Source: Fusarium oxysporum f. sp. lycopersici 4287
Lineage: Eukaryota; Ascomycota; Sordariomycetes; Hypocreales; Nectriaceae
DNA length: 64,000 nt
Assembly (NCBI RefSeq): GCF_000149955.1
Contig: NC_030999.1
Location: 1,259,282 to 1,323,281 of the forward strand
Reading direction: 5' to 3'
Positions 9,413 to 20,030 of this stretch are shown in pieces. The notes under the pieces are model-generated. The model worked only from the letters and a program-made list of their open reading frames with translations. It had not been told where the DNA came from and made no database searches. Made by a program: the position numbers and the translations under genes. The number at the start of each line of letters is the position of its first letter. The first letter of the stretch is position 1.

Positions 9413-11162
9413 ATGGCTTTGTTCTACGTCAATACAAGTTGGTACCTGGCCATCTTATCTACCGCCCTTATCGCAATCATCTATTTGTTTGCTCTCTTCT
9501 TTCACCGTCCTCAATTTCCCAAAGGCGCTCCGCCACGAAGCTTCGAGGACTGGCCGATTATAGGCTCCCCTCAATTCTTCACCCAGCATGGCGACTTCAA
9601 TCTCAGGGGTCTCGCCATGAGCGCTTCCAACCATTTTAGCTTTTACTTGGGCAAACATCAAGTAGTAAGTATTGGCGCAAGCGGTCGCAAGACGTATTTC
9701 GAAAATCATCATTTGAATGCCGGCGAAGGGTAGGTCTGTTCCTACAGTGTTGAGTTGAGAGAAGCTGAAATTCTTGATAGGTATGCCGCTCTGTTCACAG
9801 GCACGCCTCACCGCCAGAGCGGTGCAGAAGTCGCCATAGATAACGGGGAGTATCAGTCTAAATTTGGCAAAACTCTTATACTACTTTTCAAGAAAGCATA
9901 CCTCTCCCGAAGAACCCCAATACTAGCCGCCGATGTGAAAGGTATAATGGAGTCCTTGATCAGAAAGGCTAGCAACCAAAACGCCACCATGAAACCCTTT
10001 GAAGATATTTATCGCATCGTTTGGCAACAAACAAATCGTCTGGTGGGGGCGGATGAGATCGCCGCCTCACCCGAGAAGCTAGATCATATCATGCGACTCT
10101 TTGAGGATATTTCTCAGGGCGCGTCACCACTCCGCGTAATGTTCCCTATGCTTCCCACCTTCGATCATATCAAGAGAACGGTCGCTGGTGCGAGACTGTA
10201 CGGTATGCTGCAAGGTTTGGTGAATGATCGTAAAAGGTTAGGTAGGCAAGAAGATGACGCGTTGCAATTCTTAATGGACGCCGGGGAAGATATCGCCGGC
10301 ATCACTGGAGTAAGATTGGATAACTGAGTGGCATCTGATCCCTATGGCTAACAAAAGTTCTCCTAGTTTCTTGCTGGTGGGCTTTTTGCAGGGCAGCTCA
10401 ACACTGGCGTCAACGCTGCATGGCTTCTTATCTACCTGGCCACCAATAAAACATGGTACAATAAGATCCAGAAAGAAGTTGACAGCGTCCTCGCTCGTCA
10501 CGGAGTTGACCAAAGACGGGAAACATGCAAAATAATTGACATTCTTTCTCGGTTCGGCTTAGAGGAATGGATATCGGAATTTCCTCTGATCGACCTTTGT
10601 TTGAAAGAGACGATTCGTTTCCAGCTGCCAGGCACATTCTGTCGAAAGAACACCAGTGATAAATCAATTACCATCGTTGGGAGTGACGAGATTATCCCAA
10701 AAGATGCATTCGCCGTAAGACGCCCACTGTGTAACATCGCTTAAGTTACCACTGACCCAATGACAACCCAGGTCTACCTCACTGATAACTGCCACTTCAA
10801 CCCAGATATTTACTCCGAGCCGTTAAAATGGGATCCTGATCGGTATGCAACTGGGCGTGCTGAAGATAAGAAAGGCCAGTACGCCTATCTCGGTTGGGGA
10901 GTTGGCAGGCATTCTTGTTTGGGAATGACGGTAAGCATAACGTCTTGTTGTGTAGACTCATATCTTCTAACATTGATCGCTTTAGGCAGCCAGGATGGAG
11001 GTTACCATGGTCGTCGCATTTTTCGTAACTCTTTTTGACTTCCATCTCTTAGACGAGAAAGGGAAACGGACAGACACGGTGCCGATGCCAGACAGGAATC
11101 GGTTCGGAGCAGGTAAACCTAAGAATTGGAATCCACAACTGAAGTACACATTGCGATCATAA
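9413..11162 (+). CDS. Cytochrome P450 monooxygenase
   Basis: Five exons (9413-9729, 9781-10309, 10367-10714, 10772-10930, 10986-11162) with GT-AG introns of 51-57 nt give 509 residues without a stop. An N-terminal membrane anchor spans about residues 10-32, followed by the proline-rich hinge PKGAPPRSF. The oxygen-binding helix region starts near residue 283 (FLAGGLFAG). The ExxR pair is E363/R366 in KETIR. WDPDRY precedes the heme loop GWGVGRHSCLG with the iron-ligand Cys447. It should act at the ER with an NADPH-P450 reductase, presumably oxidising the cyclase product. A TATA-like stretch lies at about 9385. Convergent with the acyltransferase, 93 bases apart. Confidence 0.92.
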
Positions 11163-11255
11163 AGAGGGTGATAGAAGAGATATTCAGAAGTTAGAAGAGT
11201 TTTAGGCTCACGGACTCAAACCGTTGCTACTATCTACCTCTTATTTTACTCTCCG

Positions 11256-12510
11256 TTACTGTTGCTGCAGGGACGTGTAGATCCACACTGGTGACGTCCA
11301 TACCACCCAGAAAAGAACCCAGCCATGACCAATTACGCGCCCAAGACGTGTAGGACTATCTTTCGCTCTAACAGAGACTGGTCCAGAGAATGCCAACCAA
11401 TCGTAAAGAATCTGAACAGCTTGTTCAAACAGCATACCAAGCGGTTGCATCAGAAAAAAAGTTATTGCTTTGCTCTCTTCCCTCGATATTCCACGTGCCA
11501 TATCTGACAGCAAGTGAAAAATGCCAGAAATTGCGAAAACAAAGGAAACAAAAACATACCTACCGAAGAAACCTCCCGTAGTGAGCCGCAGGCAGCTGTA
11601 CGTCAAGAAATGTGCAATGCTGCTACATCCACGGCGGATGTTCTGATGGTAGAAGCGACTGGCACACAGTTAGTTAAAGCCAGAAACAGGACTAAAAAGT
11701 TTAACTCACCCCCAAAACCTGGCAATCGACCACGTCTCGTTTATTGGGCCGAACACCGGCGGCCATTTCTTCGACATCGGAAAGGTGCACTAGAACCGTC
11801 AGGAAGGACAGAAAGCCATACATGAGCGAGAGGCTCAGGTATTGCATCACCCAGTAGCTTAGTACACCCGCTATCCTGATGCTCAGTTCCGCTAGAGTGA
11901 CCTCTTGTAATCGCGAATAGACGGGTACGTATTCTTGAGAGAACATTGAGGCGTTATGTTTCCAGAAATTCTGAGCGAAGGTGCCTAGCAATCCAAGACA
12001 GCACCCAAGAGAACCCACTCGAATAAAAGTACGCCATAGAAACTCAGAGCGAGCAGGCACGAGCCCTGGCTTGTTGTCATCAAACTGCGGGACGTATTTG
12101 ATGCTCCACTTCGTAGTCGAGAACCGCGTTGTCGTGCTGACTCTGATGCCGAACCGAATTCTCTCCTCAAGATCCTTTAAGGACCATGAGAACTCCTCTC
12201 TAGCCATGTCGGACGCCGGCTCCAGTCCTCCTAGCGATGACGTCGGCCCCTTGGCTTCGAAAGACCAGCGATCCAGCAATACAATAGCGACATAGTGTAT
12301 GATTCTGTAGACACTTCCCGATCCGAGGACGGCGTGGGCGATGGGTGATTCTAGCTGTCCATTTGCGCAGATGATCATGATTTTGTAAGTAGCTATTCCC
12401 ATTAATGGAAGGAAGCCAAGCCGGATCAGTGAGTCTTCATTGCTGAAAGCTACGGCTGTGCTTGTCAGGAGTAATTCGATGCCTAGGAGGCTAATAACTA
12501 GGGCTAACAT
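11256..12510 (-). CDS. Wax-synthase-like membrane-bound acyltransferase
   Basis: Multi-spanning protein in two exons. The first, 12510-11710, codes for 267 residues with several hydrophobic helices. The second ends at 11256 and contains the MBOAT-type region with SGIFHLL (candidate catalytic His). The wax synthase motif RFYHQNIRR lies at the start of exon 2 if the acceptor is at 11659, but that join is out of phase by one base because of a run of five G at the donor. The in-phase acceptor at 11643 removes RFYHQ. So either one extra G has broken the gene or the start of exon 2 is unusual. Such proteins acylate terpenoid alcohols at the ER, fitting a last step in the cluster. Confidence 0.8.
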
Positions 12511-12803
12511 ATTACAGCTTAAAGATGTAATAGATTTGTTGAGATATATGTTCGAAATAGATTAAATAGATAAGAGAGAATCAGCTTTTTGTAGAAGGGA
12601 AAAATCACTTTCCAAGTTTTGAGCCTTTTAGCCCCGCAGTCAAGATCCTGTTTAAAGGCAAAGATGATTGGACATGTGATAGAAACTGAACCTAAAAAGC
12701 ACTGCAAAGGAACCAAAATGTAATCAACTTAAGTTTCTTAAGAAATCAGCCTGTTGAAGTTTTACGCGGCATGGCTGACAACCCTATTAGCATTCCTAAC
12801 GCA

Positions 12804-15426
12804 TTGCCGAAAGTAGGGATGGGCACGTGCATAATACACATGTGTATTAAGCTGCTTTTTATTATAACGAAGCAGCATTTTATTCCTAATAAAAAGCGCG
12901 CTTTTTATTGCAATATTACGACCCATTTATGAAGCTGCCCATGGGCCATATCATACAAACAACCAAGCAAAATTAGGTCAATTTTTCCCCCGCTCCTTCG
13001 CTCTCTGACCCATCTTCGACCTCAAGTGTGTCCACCACTGTCTCTTCTCCGTCGGAGGCGGGTTGGTGAGTGAACTCGCCGACAACAGCGTCAACTTCCA
13101 GATTTGATGCGCAATGAATTTCCATATACGTATCTTCGAGTGTAAGCCAACCGTCTTCTGTCAAATCTTCCCAGCTGACCACCGTAGAATGATCATTGCG
13201 ATGATCAAGAGGTTGATTCTGAGACTGCGTTATCCTCTCTAGCACCCGTTCGTTCATGTAGATGAACGCCAACTTGTCAGCGTTGGCTGGTGTGAGTCTG
13301 TTGCGTGCCTTGCTGTGGAGGAAGTTAACTGCCGAGAATGATCTCTCTGAGGGAACTGAATTGGCTATGGTTCCAAAGATCCGGACTGCAAGTGCAGCCA
13401 GCTTGCTGCCTTGGTTATCAAGAAGCATCCAAGCATCTAATGGAGTCCATTCTTTTGAATAGACTAAGCCTCCTGCAGCAAACCGGCCGCCCGATTGTGC
13501 TCGGAAGTGGTTAAATTCTCGAACAATATTGATGTAGTCAGCAGGATTGACTGCTGACTTAAAGAACTGCAGCACTTTCATCATCAGCTGTTCTTCAAGC
13601 TTAGTCCCGACTGTGTCAGGCCGTAATGCAAATCCCGCATAATGAATATCATATGTCTGTTTATCCATACGGTTTAACCATACGGAATACAGCTCGCTGA
13701 AATTCACGTCTTGATGTTGCTGAGACTCGTCAAGTGCTTTCCATTCTGCTTTAATCTCCAGCCAACGAGGAATCACATGGCCGATGTGAGCCCGATCGGC
13801 TTCTGAGGCACGCTGACGACTGTTGACAGGCTTAATTATGGCCAAAACAGTCTCTAGGCGTATCCAGAAGTGAGGGTTATTGACAGACTCCAGCACCTTT
13901 GGAAGAAGCTCGAGAGAGCCGGAGGCTAGCTCTGCCCTTACGTCAGGACGGCGAGCGTATGCTTGGAGAGGCTCTTTACAGCGTAAAACTGACTGTAAAG
14001 CATTGAACTGACTGCCCCAGCGTGTGATTACACTAAAGCGAGCAGTCAGCTATAGCTAGGAGTCAGAAAAACTGAAAGACCCACGCAGATAAAAACGCCT
14101 TATGGTGGCCCCAAGCAGCCTTTTGTGCTTCTCTCAATCGAGCCAACTGCAGTTTCGACTTCTTGAAGAAGGTGACAATTAACGTAGCGTTTTTGAATGC
14201 CTCCTCAAAGAACGGCAGCTCTAGGATGTCCTTGATGAGTAGCTGTAACCCATGTGAATCGCAGAGGGAAAAGAAGCAATGTTGGAATTCCTTTCTTGCT
14301 GCCAAATGCACATGAGCTTTCCTCATCACGCTATCCGTATCTGTGCAAAACGAGTTAATTCGCAAGAAGTTGCCCTTGCAAATTATCTCCAGCTCAGGAT
14401 ACAAAAGATCGATGTAGTGCTCAGCCGTGTGTTGAATCTGTCCTGTATCAAACGTCTTCCAGTAGAACGCCGTACCATTTGCCACCTGTATCGAGATATT
14501 GATAATTCGATGACTTGTGATGTTGTCTGAGGCGTCAAAGATTACGTTGATATGTTCTGCTTGGTCGAGGATAGCCTGGACTTGATTGTGGTACTGAGAA
14601 TAAGTCGGGGCTAGCAGCCGCTGTACTCGGCGACGAGACGGTGGTTGCCAGGCAGTGTTTAGCTTGCTCAACAGAATCCGCATTCGTTTGGACTCAAAGA
14701 GGTTAAATGGACGGCCATCAGCAAAAATTGCTATAGCAGCAAGCTCATCAAGCATCTGCTTAAAGGTCTTGTCCACTACAGGAAAGTGATGAGTAAGTTG
14801 AGGCTGCTGAGACTGTTGCTGCCTTTTGTAATTGGGACAATGGCGAAGTAAGTGCTTCTTCTGACGAGTAGTGCCCTTGGTTATCTCGTGGCCGCAGTGC
14901 TTGCACTTGACTCTAGAGTTCTTGAAACCCGAACTAGCGTCGGAGGCAAGCGTGATAAATTCTCGGTGGACCTGGTGATCGGCTGGCCTTCCAGGGGTTC
15001 TGGGCATTGTAGAAGACACACGGAGGGTCTGAAGGTAGTGGGGAGTCGAATTGAGAAGTTTCAGGGGGATACATCGACAGACGGGTGAAGGCTGTGGAGA
15101 AAAGGAGGTCGGAAAAGGACTTATATTGTTCCTATGCACTAAACCTATTATAGAAGGCGCTAAGCCTAAGATAGAAGAGGAAATGTCGCAGGGTAGGCAT
15201 TAGTAATCTAGCTATATGCTTTAAGTAACTGTGCGGGATGGAATACCCCGCACAAGAGAAAACTTAAGACATCAATCAACACATTTGCTGCTGCTCATCA
15301 TATTCACTCTAACCCTTTAAGCACGCTCAGTGCGACAGGAAATAATGCATACAAAGCGCGTCTTGCTTTAAATATTTAATGCAAAAAGCGCATTTTATGT
15401 AATGATGCAGCATTAAATCCATCTCT
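12804..15426 (-). mobile_element. hAT transposon (DUF659 type)
   Basis: Left end near TAGGGATGGGC (12814) and right end the inverse of TAGAGATGG (to 15426). Both ends carry subterminal AAAAAGCGC and GCAGCATT stretches. I see no clear 8-bp duplication, so the outer limits are uncertain by some 10 bases. The right end abuts a fragment of another hAT family. Confidence 0.7.
12973..15007 (-). CDS. hAT transposase, BED finger + DUF659 + dimerisation domain, intact
   Basis: Exons 15007-14085 and 14032-12973 with a 52-nt GT-AG intron give 660 residues. The splice restores SAVITRWGSQFN, which the sibling copy at 51.8-53.9 kb also yields after splicing. N-terminal BED zinc finger (CKHCGHEITKG... then H/C ligands near HLLRHC), central DUF659 region with IFDASDN and SLCDSHGLQLLIKDI, and the C-terminal hAT dimerisation segment with NSVPSERSFSAVNFLHSKARN. 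The first in-family ATG at 15007 was chosen over the upstream 44-residue extension. No disabling change is seen, so this copy could still encode an active enzyme. Confidence 0.85.
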
Positions 15427-15427
15427 A

Positions 15428-15509
15428 CCCCTGATAGATAGATAGATGTAGATCTACATCTATCTACATCTACATTTCGTCTACATTGGTAGATAGATTC
15501 CCCACCCTG
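15428..15509. mobile_element. Terminal fragment of the hAT family seen complete at 55864-58742
   Basis: About 80 bases with GATAGATAGATG repeats ending in GATTCCCCACCCTG match 58660-58742, the right terminus of the intact element, nearly base for base. The rest of the element is missing. It ends exactly where the cysteine-rich coding sequence begins. Confidence 0.82.
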
Positions 15510-16082
15510 GTCCCTTCGGCTTTAGGTCTCAGCTTACTCCTTCTGGCTCTACCTCCGGCACTCCGAACAAGCGAAGCTCTTACTCTGAAGAAGTTTGCCT
15601 TGCCATACCATTTAGGCCACAAACAGGCGGTAAATGGCATTTCGAGCAGGCTACGTGTGACCGCACCGGTACTGATGTCAACACCTTTCAGGTTGACTGC
15701 GTCGGTGAGCGAAACTACGTTGAAACACTGCCTAAAAGGAAAAGAGCATGTCGTAAAGGGCAGTGGTGTGTGGACTTTCACGGCTATAACGCCAAAGGGG
15801 ATGCAGCCGACGATCTAACCTGTGTCGACAGAAAGAATATTCACACATGGGTCGCCAACCCCTAAAACGCGCCCAGTGGAAGATGAAGTCACTTGCAGTT
15901 CCGGATGGACGAATGACTACAAAAAGAGTGCTAAGGCGACCTTTGAAGTTGACGTTATGGATTCTGCTGGTATCAGCTGGATTGCTCCTAAGAACGTATC
16001 CTACATTCTCAATCAAAATGGATTTTTCTCAACCAGACGTTGCAGAGGTGTATCTAGTTGCCCTCAAAAGAGAGTTTTCTAA
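15510..16082 (+). pseudogene. Six-cysteine secreted-type protein, 5'-truncated at an hAT end and frameshifted
   Basis: Coding starts at the hAT terminus without an ATG or signal peptide. The frame running to about 15888 holds six cysteines with spacings 21, 13, 16, 5 and 17. It then continues in the +1 frame (to the stop at 16080-16082) from about 15863, at a CCCC run. The six-cysteine part matches the protein at 58743-59302 (RAC-x5-C followed by F-x2-YN). The C-terminal half after the shift has two further cysteine pairs and is not shared. Cysteine pattern and small size suggest a secreted protein that has lost its leader. Function unknown. Confidence 0.6.
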
Positions 16083-16561
16083 GTTTTAACCTTTCAACTT
16101 TAACTTTCGAAGGAAACTTCTCGGACTTCAGTTAAGGTTCAGCTTTATCTAAAACCGGCAAACACTTATCTGCCGGTCTCATTTCCCGCTCTTATTTATT
16201 TACCAATCTTATTTACACGCCTGGCGGTCCGTATTCAATTGCCGACGGAGGAGAGGCGAGGGGGTCCAACTAACTGCTCGTGTCCGGCCTGGAACGGTTG
16301 TCCTTATTGAAGCGTATGGCGGTCTATGTGGTCAGGAGGAAGTTGTTGGATTCACACTCGGAGCTGTTGGACGCAGCAGGGAGCAATGTAGACGAAAAGA
16401 AACGTCATGATTCTGCAATTACTTGACTGCCGCTACGTCGGAAATGCGCCTACCTTCCTCACAAATTCCCTATTTTGTTCGGGTCGACTGACTTGGCTGT
16501 CATCATCATTACCCCCTGGCGGCCGAGGGTGCTTGTGAGGAGTGATGTTGCTTGATATGTA
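16083..16561. other. Intergenic, nothing recognised
   Basis: No convincing frame or terminal repeat was seen in this stretch. Confidence 0.4.
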
Positions 16562-16776
16562 CAGTGGGATGCAAGAAGTTTGAATCAAGGCACAAGTACC
16601 TGCCTCCTTGCTAAACCGATCGGGAGTTATCCCTTCGCTCTGTGTATGCCTAATCTGGTTAGCTAACTGCCTACCTGGGCTAGATATCTACCCGATATAG
16701 CTAGTCAGGCTTCTGGCAGGACTAGAGCGGCAAGGCGGATACTTCATCTTGGATTCAAATTTATTGCACCTCACTG
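16562..16776. mobile_element. mimp: mimp, subclass c (215 bp)
   Basis: CAGTGGGATGCAAGAAGTTT left end, inverse right end with two substitutions, TA-flanked. The interior equals that of 8874-9089 with scattered transitions. Confidence 0.86.
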
Positions 16777-17110
16777 TATGTACAAATTAATTGCAAGGAA
16801 GAAGCCGGCGCGAGGCATAACTGTCAGGGCAATTTGAGTATTTTGTCCCTTTGCCTTCGGATCTGAGAATAATCTGTATAAATTTCCCCACTCGCCTGAA
16901 TGAGCCATGCCGGTCTGATTTCAAAGCCGTAGTCATGGAGAGGAAAGGCAATGACATCTTCCCCATTGAATCGTACTCGCCTTTGTTAGAAATTGAGCTA
17001 TTGAAATATTAAGCCCGGAGATGAAGGTGGTGATGCCAGTTGTTAACATTCCGATGCTGAGGTGTCGAATCCCGATAGACGCGAAGAGCCGACGGAGTAT
17101 AGCCAACATT
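16777..17110. other. Intergenic, nothing recognised
   Basis: No coding or repeat signal stood out. Confidence 0.35.
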
Positions 17111-18331
17111 TTATCCCTTTGAGTGCCACAGCCCTTAGGAAGGTCACTCGCCCCACTGAGCTATGTATGTATGTATGTATGTGTATTTTTCGTCTGGGTG
17201 GCTGTAACGAAGCCAAATCTCCTACTGGAGCAAAAGACGTGCTGAGCTAGCTAGGTACAGGATACCCCGCTTCCTTCACCATCCAGCATACCAATGGCAC
17301 AAAAGGTGCTGTATTTCTCAAGCCCGTCACCCGTCAGCGGGTTCGAGGGCAATCTATTGTCGAACTTTTTCCACCGACCAGAATTCTCTCGCGCATCACT
17401 ACATCTGCTGACGCAGTCCACAATCTCCAGTAACCAAGTTGTAGCTCGTAGTCGACTGTCGCGGCGGCAGGGAAAAACCTCGGGAAGGGATCAGAGGCCG
17501 ACGGTGCGGCTTGCCTTTAAAGGAGAAAACCCATCGCAATCGGCGTCGTTGATCGGAAGGATGTCGCTACGAATGCCCGGGGCATCGCCCTCCGATATCT
17601 AAGGCGTTCTGGTNNNNNNNNNNNNNNNNNNNNNNNNNNNNNNNNNNNNNNNNNNNNNNNNNNNNNNNNNNNNNNNNNNNNNNNNNNNNNNNNNNNNNNN
17701 NNNNNNNNNNNNNNNNNNNNNNNNNNNNNNNNNNNNNNNNNNNNNNNNNNNNNNNNNNNNNNNNNNNNNNNNNNNNNNNNNNNNNNNNNNNNNNNNNNNN
17801 NNNNNNNNNNNNNNNNNNNNNNNNNNNNNNNNNNNNNNNNNNNNNNNNNNNNNNNNNNNNNNNNNNNNNNNNNNNNNNNNNNNNNNNNNNNNNNNNNNNN
17901 NNNNNNNNNNNNNNNNNNNNNNNNNNNNNNNNNNNNNNNNNNNNNNNNNNNNNNNNNNNNNNNNNNNNNNNNNNNNNNNNNNNNNNNNNNNNNNNNNNNN
18001 NNNNNNNNNNNNNNNNNNNNNNNNNNNNNNNNNNNNNNNNNNNNNNNNNNNNNNNNNNNNNNNNNNNNNNNNNNNNNNNNNNNNNNNNNNNNNNNNNNNN
18101 NNNNNNNNNNNNNNNNNNNNNNNNNNNNNNNNNNNNNNNNNNNNNNNNNNNNNNNNNNTAAGAGATTTGCCAAGTCTGTAAGGTAGCTCTTTGTAACAAT
18201 TAAAACTGCTGGGACTTTTACCATCATACAAATTAGTATGTGTGGAAAAGTACCGTTAGTTTCATTTATCTTGATTGGCTCTATACCCCTGTCGTGACCC
18301 CGCCTAAGGGCTGTGGCACTCAAAGGGATAA
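17111..18331. mobile_element. Inverted-repeat-bounded element spanning assembly gap 1
   Basis: 29 bases at 17111-17139 (starting TTATCCCTTTGAGTGCCACA) recur exactly inverted at 18303-18331, and the similarity continues inward through GGTCAC. The interior includes a (ATGT)n tract near 17163-17182, an unrecognised 102-codon frame at 17294-17602, and 545 N. This looks like a terminal-repeat transposon of unknown class. Confidence 0.55.
17614..18158. other. Assembly gap 1 (545 N)
   Basis: Run of N. Translated frames across it are meaningless. Confidence 1.
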
Positions 18332-18509
18332 TCCGGAGAATTAACGTAACATAACTACCCGTTGGCTCGACCTGACGGTGGCCAACTAAGCAAGCTTAGT
18401 TGCCATCCCCTGGCTCGAGCCAACGGTATTATACTTTAAAAGCGTTTTTAGTGTATAACTCCCTCATCCAAGCTAACTAGTATTACTGTGGGATTTCTTA
18501 TTCTCTATA

Positions 18510-18722
18510 CAGTGGGATGCAATAAGTTTGAATACGGGGCGTGTATCTTTTTACGTCGCTAGCTTCTTTAAGCTAGTGATGTGTGATCTATCTGCCCTCT
18601 GACCTTATGTTGATTGGCTGTTGTGAGCTTTCTGTAAGGATTAGAAGCCAGCTAAGGTAAGAAAAGGCTAGATCACCGGTACCAGTACATCGAAGGGTAT
18701 TCAAACTTATTGCATCCCACTG
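18510..18722. mobile_element. mimp: mimp, subclass b' (213 bp)
   Basis: Perfect mimp ends on both sides and TA flanks. The reverse complement of the copy at 24080-24292 differs at only about five of 213 positions by eye, so these two are recent relatives. Confidence 0.9.
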
Positions 18723-18763
18723 TATCTATTAATTAATAAAATTAATCATCTTTGAGTATAGAG

Positions 18764-18799
18764 TAACGTGGTTGATAAGCGAGTGTTCCAGATAAGTAA
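18764..18799. mobile_element. Fragment of a pogo-type TIR with TTC signature
   Basis: TAACGTGGTTGATAAGC followed by GAGTGTTCCAGATAAGT. It has the same terminal architecture as the pogo elements at 2423 and 30370 but a fifth signature. The sequence changes character right after it and no partner end is found. Confidence 0.6.
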
Positions 18800-19133
18800 T
18801 GTTACGACCCTAGCGGTTACATCACGTGTACCTCATTATTTTTCTCCAATCACAGGAACGGACCCACCACCTCACATTGGACCGACCTTCCAATACTTTC
18901 GGTCCAAAGATAAGATAAGGACCGACGACTCTCGTTCAACGGTCCTACAGACCGATGCATAAACAATATCGGTCCTGAGGGGACCGACGCCAGCACACTA
19001 TCGGTCCTCACGAAGACCTCTAGTATATATACACTCCTTTAGCAGTAGATAGAACTTAGCTCACCAGCTATCAATAAAACTTCTTTACATTGATCAAGCC
19101 TAACACGCATTGAATCTACCATTAAGAGACGTG
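18800..19133 (+). repeat. LTR-like sequence with dense GGACCG/CGGTCC motifs
   Basis: Begins TGTTACGACCC and carries a TATATATA box near 19023 and AATAAAA near 19073, in LTR-like order. The last part (about 19045-19110) resembles 37390-37450. About eight GGACCG or CGGTCC motifs lie between 18855 and 19010. The 3' end and target duplication were not identified, so the LTR call is tentative. Confidence 0.4.
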
Positions 19134-20030
19134 ACACTTCGACAAGCTCAGCATCACGCCCTACGCCATCTGCCAACAATAAACCTAGCACGGCTTAGTT
19201 TATCCACAGTTGGGAACCAACCGTCACAAGTAAGGCCGGGTAACCTGAAGACCGAGCTACTGTTGGAAGAATTGATGTGTTACGACCCACCATGCCAACA
19301 ACCTAGCGTACTTGGCGTCCACACCAAGCGTCCGTATTCCCTGCCCTGATCTGCAGTCTGGACGAATAGTCAAATGGTCTGAACAATTGCGAGTGCTGGC
19401 GGCAGGACTTGTATTCTCTTAGTGTTTCGGCATATAGTTTAAGCTTTCAATCATATCATGTAATCATGGTCAGCAAATTTAACTTTCGTTTCGCCCGCTA
19501 AAATAGTAAATCGCTAGCGTTTTACTGGTACTGCAAACAATTGATCATGAACTCATTTCCAGATGGATCAGAAACTACACAGACCAGAAACTCAACAGAA
19601 TTGCCGTGTGGAGCCAAGCCTTTACGGGAAGACCAAATCTTGAAAGTGACAGCCAGAGCGGGTCTGGACGTTATCGTGGACGCCGAGGCAGGGGAGTCTG
19701 AGACAGCCGACACCGGGCACTGAAGGCTGCTATAATCTTGTAACTTTACTGTTTTAGCAGGCATAAGAGAAAAATTAAACTTTGCACGTGGAAACTGAAC
19801 CTGACATTGACTGTAGAGAGTTGCCCGCAATATAGCTTTATTCATTAGCTCAAGTCATACAAAAAAGTCAAAGGCAAAGGCAAAGATGTCGAGCTTCCCG
19901 ACTTTCGTACATATTTCATTCGAAAGTTAAGTTTCTGCCGACTCTACCGTTATTTCACAAGGAGACAGTTTGTAAGGTTACATTATTCCCTCGTGTTCGG
20001 CACTTAGAAACCAGATGTACTACATATTGT
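19134..20030. other. Intergenic; one solo MITE end at 19791-19815
   Basis: GAAACTGAACCTGACATTGA followed by CTGTA at 19791-19815 resembles the end of the 110-bp MITE found at 32066 and 37742, without a partner end. A minus-strand frame at 19522-19845 (107 codons) starts within this repeat and is not recognised. Confidence 0.4.

Noticed and set aside
17517..18323. Long minus-strand frames of 200-268 codons across 17.5-18.3 kb
   Set aside because: They consist mostly of N from assembly gap 1 and carry no real coding information.
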